A stretch of DNA of 7,690 nt from JANRKG01 sp033763635 (GTDB lineage: Bacteria; Cyanobacteriota; Cyanobacteriia; GCF-001939115). The stretch spans positions 1 through 7,690 of the forward strand of contig JANRKG010000084.1 of assembly GCA_033763635.1 (NCBI GenBank). The letters are read 5' to 3'. Position 1 is the stretch's first letter, and every line of letters starts with the position of its first letter. The notes under the pieces were generated by a model. It had not been told where the DNA came from. It worked only from the letters and a program-made list of their open reading frames with translations, and searched no databases. Shown here piece by piece: positions 6,241-7,690 of the stretch. The position numbers and the translations under genes are program-made.

Positions 6241-6648
6241 GTGAAAATTCTCATTGATACCAACATTGTCCTAGACCTCATTCTGGAACGGGAACCCTTT
6301 GTCGAGGGTGCGATCGCTCTTTTTGAGCGAATTGAACAGGGCAACTTGGAAGGTTCGATCGCTGCAACCACCATCACCAATATTTTCTACATCATCCGTA
6401 AGGCTAAAGGTCGTGAAGTTGCCCTTGATGCCATCAATCGGCTCCTGAGTGGTCTCCAGTTTTATGCTGTTAATCGCCAAACGATCGAAACTGCCCTGAG
6501 CCTGGGTCAAAAAGACTTTGAAGATAGCATTCAACTCGCCTGCGCGATCCTGAACCAACTTGATGGGATCGTCACTCGCGATCCTAAAGACTTCAGTGGT
6601 AGCAATCTGCCCATTTACTCCCCCACGGAACTCTTAAACCAGCTCTAG
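6241..6648 (+). CDS. PIN-domain ribonuclease toxin, VapC-like (PIN_3 type)
   Basis: This 135-residue PIN-domain protein is likely the toxin of a type II pair. Such enzymes cut RNA using Mg2+ or Mn2+ held by acidic residues. Visible active-site residues are Asp6 in ILIDTNIVLD, Asp95 in KDFEDSIQLA and Asp114 in IVTRDPKDF. The central acidic residue of classic VapC is replaced by Asn47 in TTITNIFYIIRK, a form I associate with the PIN_3 branch, so activity is still expected. The conserved C-terminal ending YSPTELL is also present. The start is GTG at 6241, eight bases after the antitoxin stop; no ATG gives the complete first strand. It lies between the antitoxin and the helicase (11-base gap), so it is co-transcribed with both. 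Confidence 0.87.
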   Translation: MKILIDTNIVLDLILEREPFVEGAIALFERIEQGNLEGSIAATTITNIFYIIRKAKGREVALDAINRLLSGLQFYAVNRQTIETALSLGQKDFEDSIQLACAILNQLDGIVTRDPKDFSGSNLPIYSPTELLNQL

Positions 6649-6659
6649 CAAATAAATTC

Positions 6660-7690
6660 ATGAGCAAATCCACCGCGATTCCCTCTGTCTCCGTCACCTA
6701 CGCCCAGGATGGCACCTCCACCCGATCGAATGCCCTCGGCATGCGCCCCATGCAGGAACGCGCCTACCAGAAGCGCGGCGAACCATATCTGCTGATCAAA
6801 TCGCCCCCCGCTTCTGGCAAAAGTCGTGCCCTGATGTTCATTGCCCTCGACAAGCTGACAAACCAGGGCCTTAAGCAGGCCATCATCGTTGTCCCGGAAA
6901 AATCGATCGGCTCCAGCTTCCACGATGAACCCTTAAGTCAGTTTGGCTTTTGGGCCGATTGGCATGTTGAACCGAAATGGAATCTGTGTGACGCTCCGGG
7001 GGGTGACAACGGCGGCAAAGTGGACGCGGTGAAGAAGTTCTTAGAAAGTGATGCCCAGGTGTTGGTCTGCACCCACGCCACGTTTCGCTTTGCGGTGGAT
7101 AAGTTTGGGGTCGAGATCTTGGACGATCGCCTGATCGCGGTGGACGAATTTCACCATGTTTCTGCCAACCCCGATAACAAGCTGGGCGACCATGTTCGCC
7201 AACTCATGACCCGCGACAAGACGCACATTGTCGCCATGACTGGCTCCTACTTTCGGGGCGATGCCGAAGCCGTGCTGCACCCCGATGACGAATCCCGATT
7301 TGAAACCGTTACCTATACCTATTACGAACAACTCAACGGCTATCAATACCTCAAGCAGCTTGATATCGGGTACTACTTCTATGCAGGCAGCTACACCGAT
7401 GAACTCATGCAGGTGCTCAACCCTCAAGAGAAAACCATCCTGCACATTCCCAACGTTAACTCTCGCGAGAGCACCAAAGACAAAATCCGTGAGGTGGAGC
7501 ACATCATCGAGGAACTGGGGGAATGGCAGGGCACCGACTCGCAGACGGGGTTTCAACTGGTTAAAACCAGCGACGGTAGAATCCTCAAGATTGCGGATCT
7601 GGTAGACGATGATCCTGCGAAGCGCGATAAAGTCGCCGCAGCCCTGAAAGACCCTGCCCAGAAAAACAACCGCGATCACGTCGATATCAT
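6660..7690 (+). CDS. DEAD/DEAH-box helicase, superfamily 2 (partial, runs off right edge)
   Basis: The frame is open from ATG 6660 to the window end (343 codons seen). A Q-motif-like segment MRPMQERAYQKRGE (28-41) precedes the Walker A motif SPPASGKS (48-55). Motif Ia is VVPEKS (77-82), motif II is the Walker B box DEFH (162-165), and a motif III equivalent, MTGSYFRGD, is at 193-201. These make up the first RecA-like domain of an SF2 ATPase of the restriction-helicase type. The second domain with motifs IV-VI is only beginning (LHIPNVNSRES, about 260-270) and lies mostly outside. I recall near-identical proteins as a conserved helicase family, but cannot verify their usual partners. It starts 11 bases after the PIN toxin, so it belongs to the same operon as the methyltransferase. 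Its likely job is ATP-driven action on DNA in a defence or restriction-like process. No nuclease domain is visible in the part shown. Confidence 0.88.
   Translation, partial: MSKSTAIPSVSVTYAQDGTSTRSNALGMRPMQERAYQKRGEPYLLIKSPPASGKSRALMFIALDKLTNQGLKQAIIVVPEKSIGSSFHDEPLSQFGFWADWHVEPKWNLCDAPGGDNGGKVDAVKKFLESDAQVLVCTHATFRFAVDKFGVEILDDRLIAVDEFHHVSANPDNKLGDHVRQLMTRDKTHIVAMTGSYFRGDAEAVLHPDDESRFETVTYTYYEQLNGYQYLKQLDIGYYFYAGSYTDELMQVLNPQEKTILHIPNVNSRESTKDKIREVEHIIEELGEWQGTDSQTGFQLVKTSDGRILKIADLVDDDPAKRDKVAAALKDPAQKNNRDHVDI

Noticed and set aside
7041..7679. 212-residue minus-strand open frame opposite the helicase
   Set aside because: It is antisense to clear helicase motifs (Walker B, MTGSYFRGD) and is explained by the codon bias of that gene; its protein has no recognisable domain.

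Overview
The window looks cyanobacterial. It carries several copies of the HIP1 octamer GCGATCGC (1491-1498, 1583-1590, 2326-2333, 6310-6317) and many CGATCG cores. The protein families, such as DUF2281/PIN pairs and ParD, are also common in cyanobacteria. A relaxase-like reading frame, three toxin-antitoxin-type genes and a methyltransferase/helicase pair mark it as accessory DNA, either a plasmid or a genomic island. No rRNA, tRNA, CRISPR array or insertion sequence was seen.

Left part (1-2632): A plus-strand frame, open through the left edge and ending at 1392, resembles the region that follows the nuclease domain of mobilization relaxases. It has a long acidic linker and an unrecognised C-terminal part. 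A 330-base gap follows with two perfect copies of a 20-base HIP1-centred repeat. Next is a minus-strand gene for a small secreted four-cysteine protein (1723-2193), then a plus-strand winged-helix protein of 83 residues (2381-2632).

Right part (2897-7690): This is a tightly packed plus-strand cluster, probably one operon. It starts with a ParD-like antitoxin gene preceded by a strong Shine-Dalgarno and a 10-bp inverted repeat. No ParE gene follows. Instead a seven-codon ATG...TGA frame overlaps the start of a 930-residue DNA N6-adenine-type methyltransferase by four bases (ATGA). After the methyltransferase come a DUF2281/VapB-like antitoxin, a PIN-domain toxin and, 11 bases on, a DEAD/DEAH-box helicase that runs off the right edge.

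Interpretation: The methyltransferase plus helicase pair, with toxin-antitoxin genes at its front and inside it, reads as a restriction-modification-like or other DNA-modification-based defence module. Modification would mark self DNA at a site chosen by the methyltransferase's variable domain, the helicase would act on foreign DNA, and the toxin-antitoxin pair would stabilise or guard the locus. The nuclease, if there is one, is not visible and may lie beyond the right edge. The two protein families look familiar, but I cannot assign them to a named defence system from this window.
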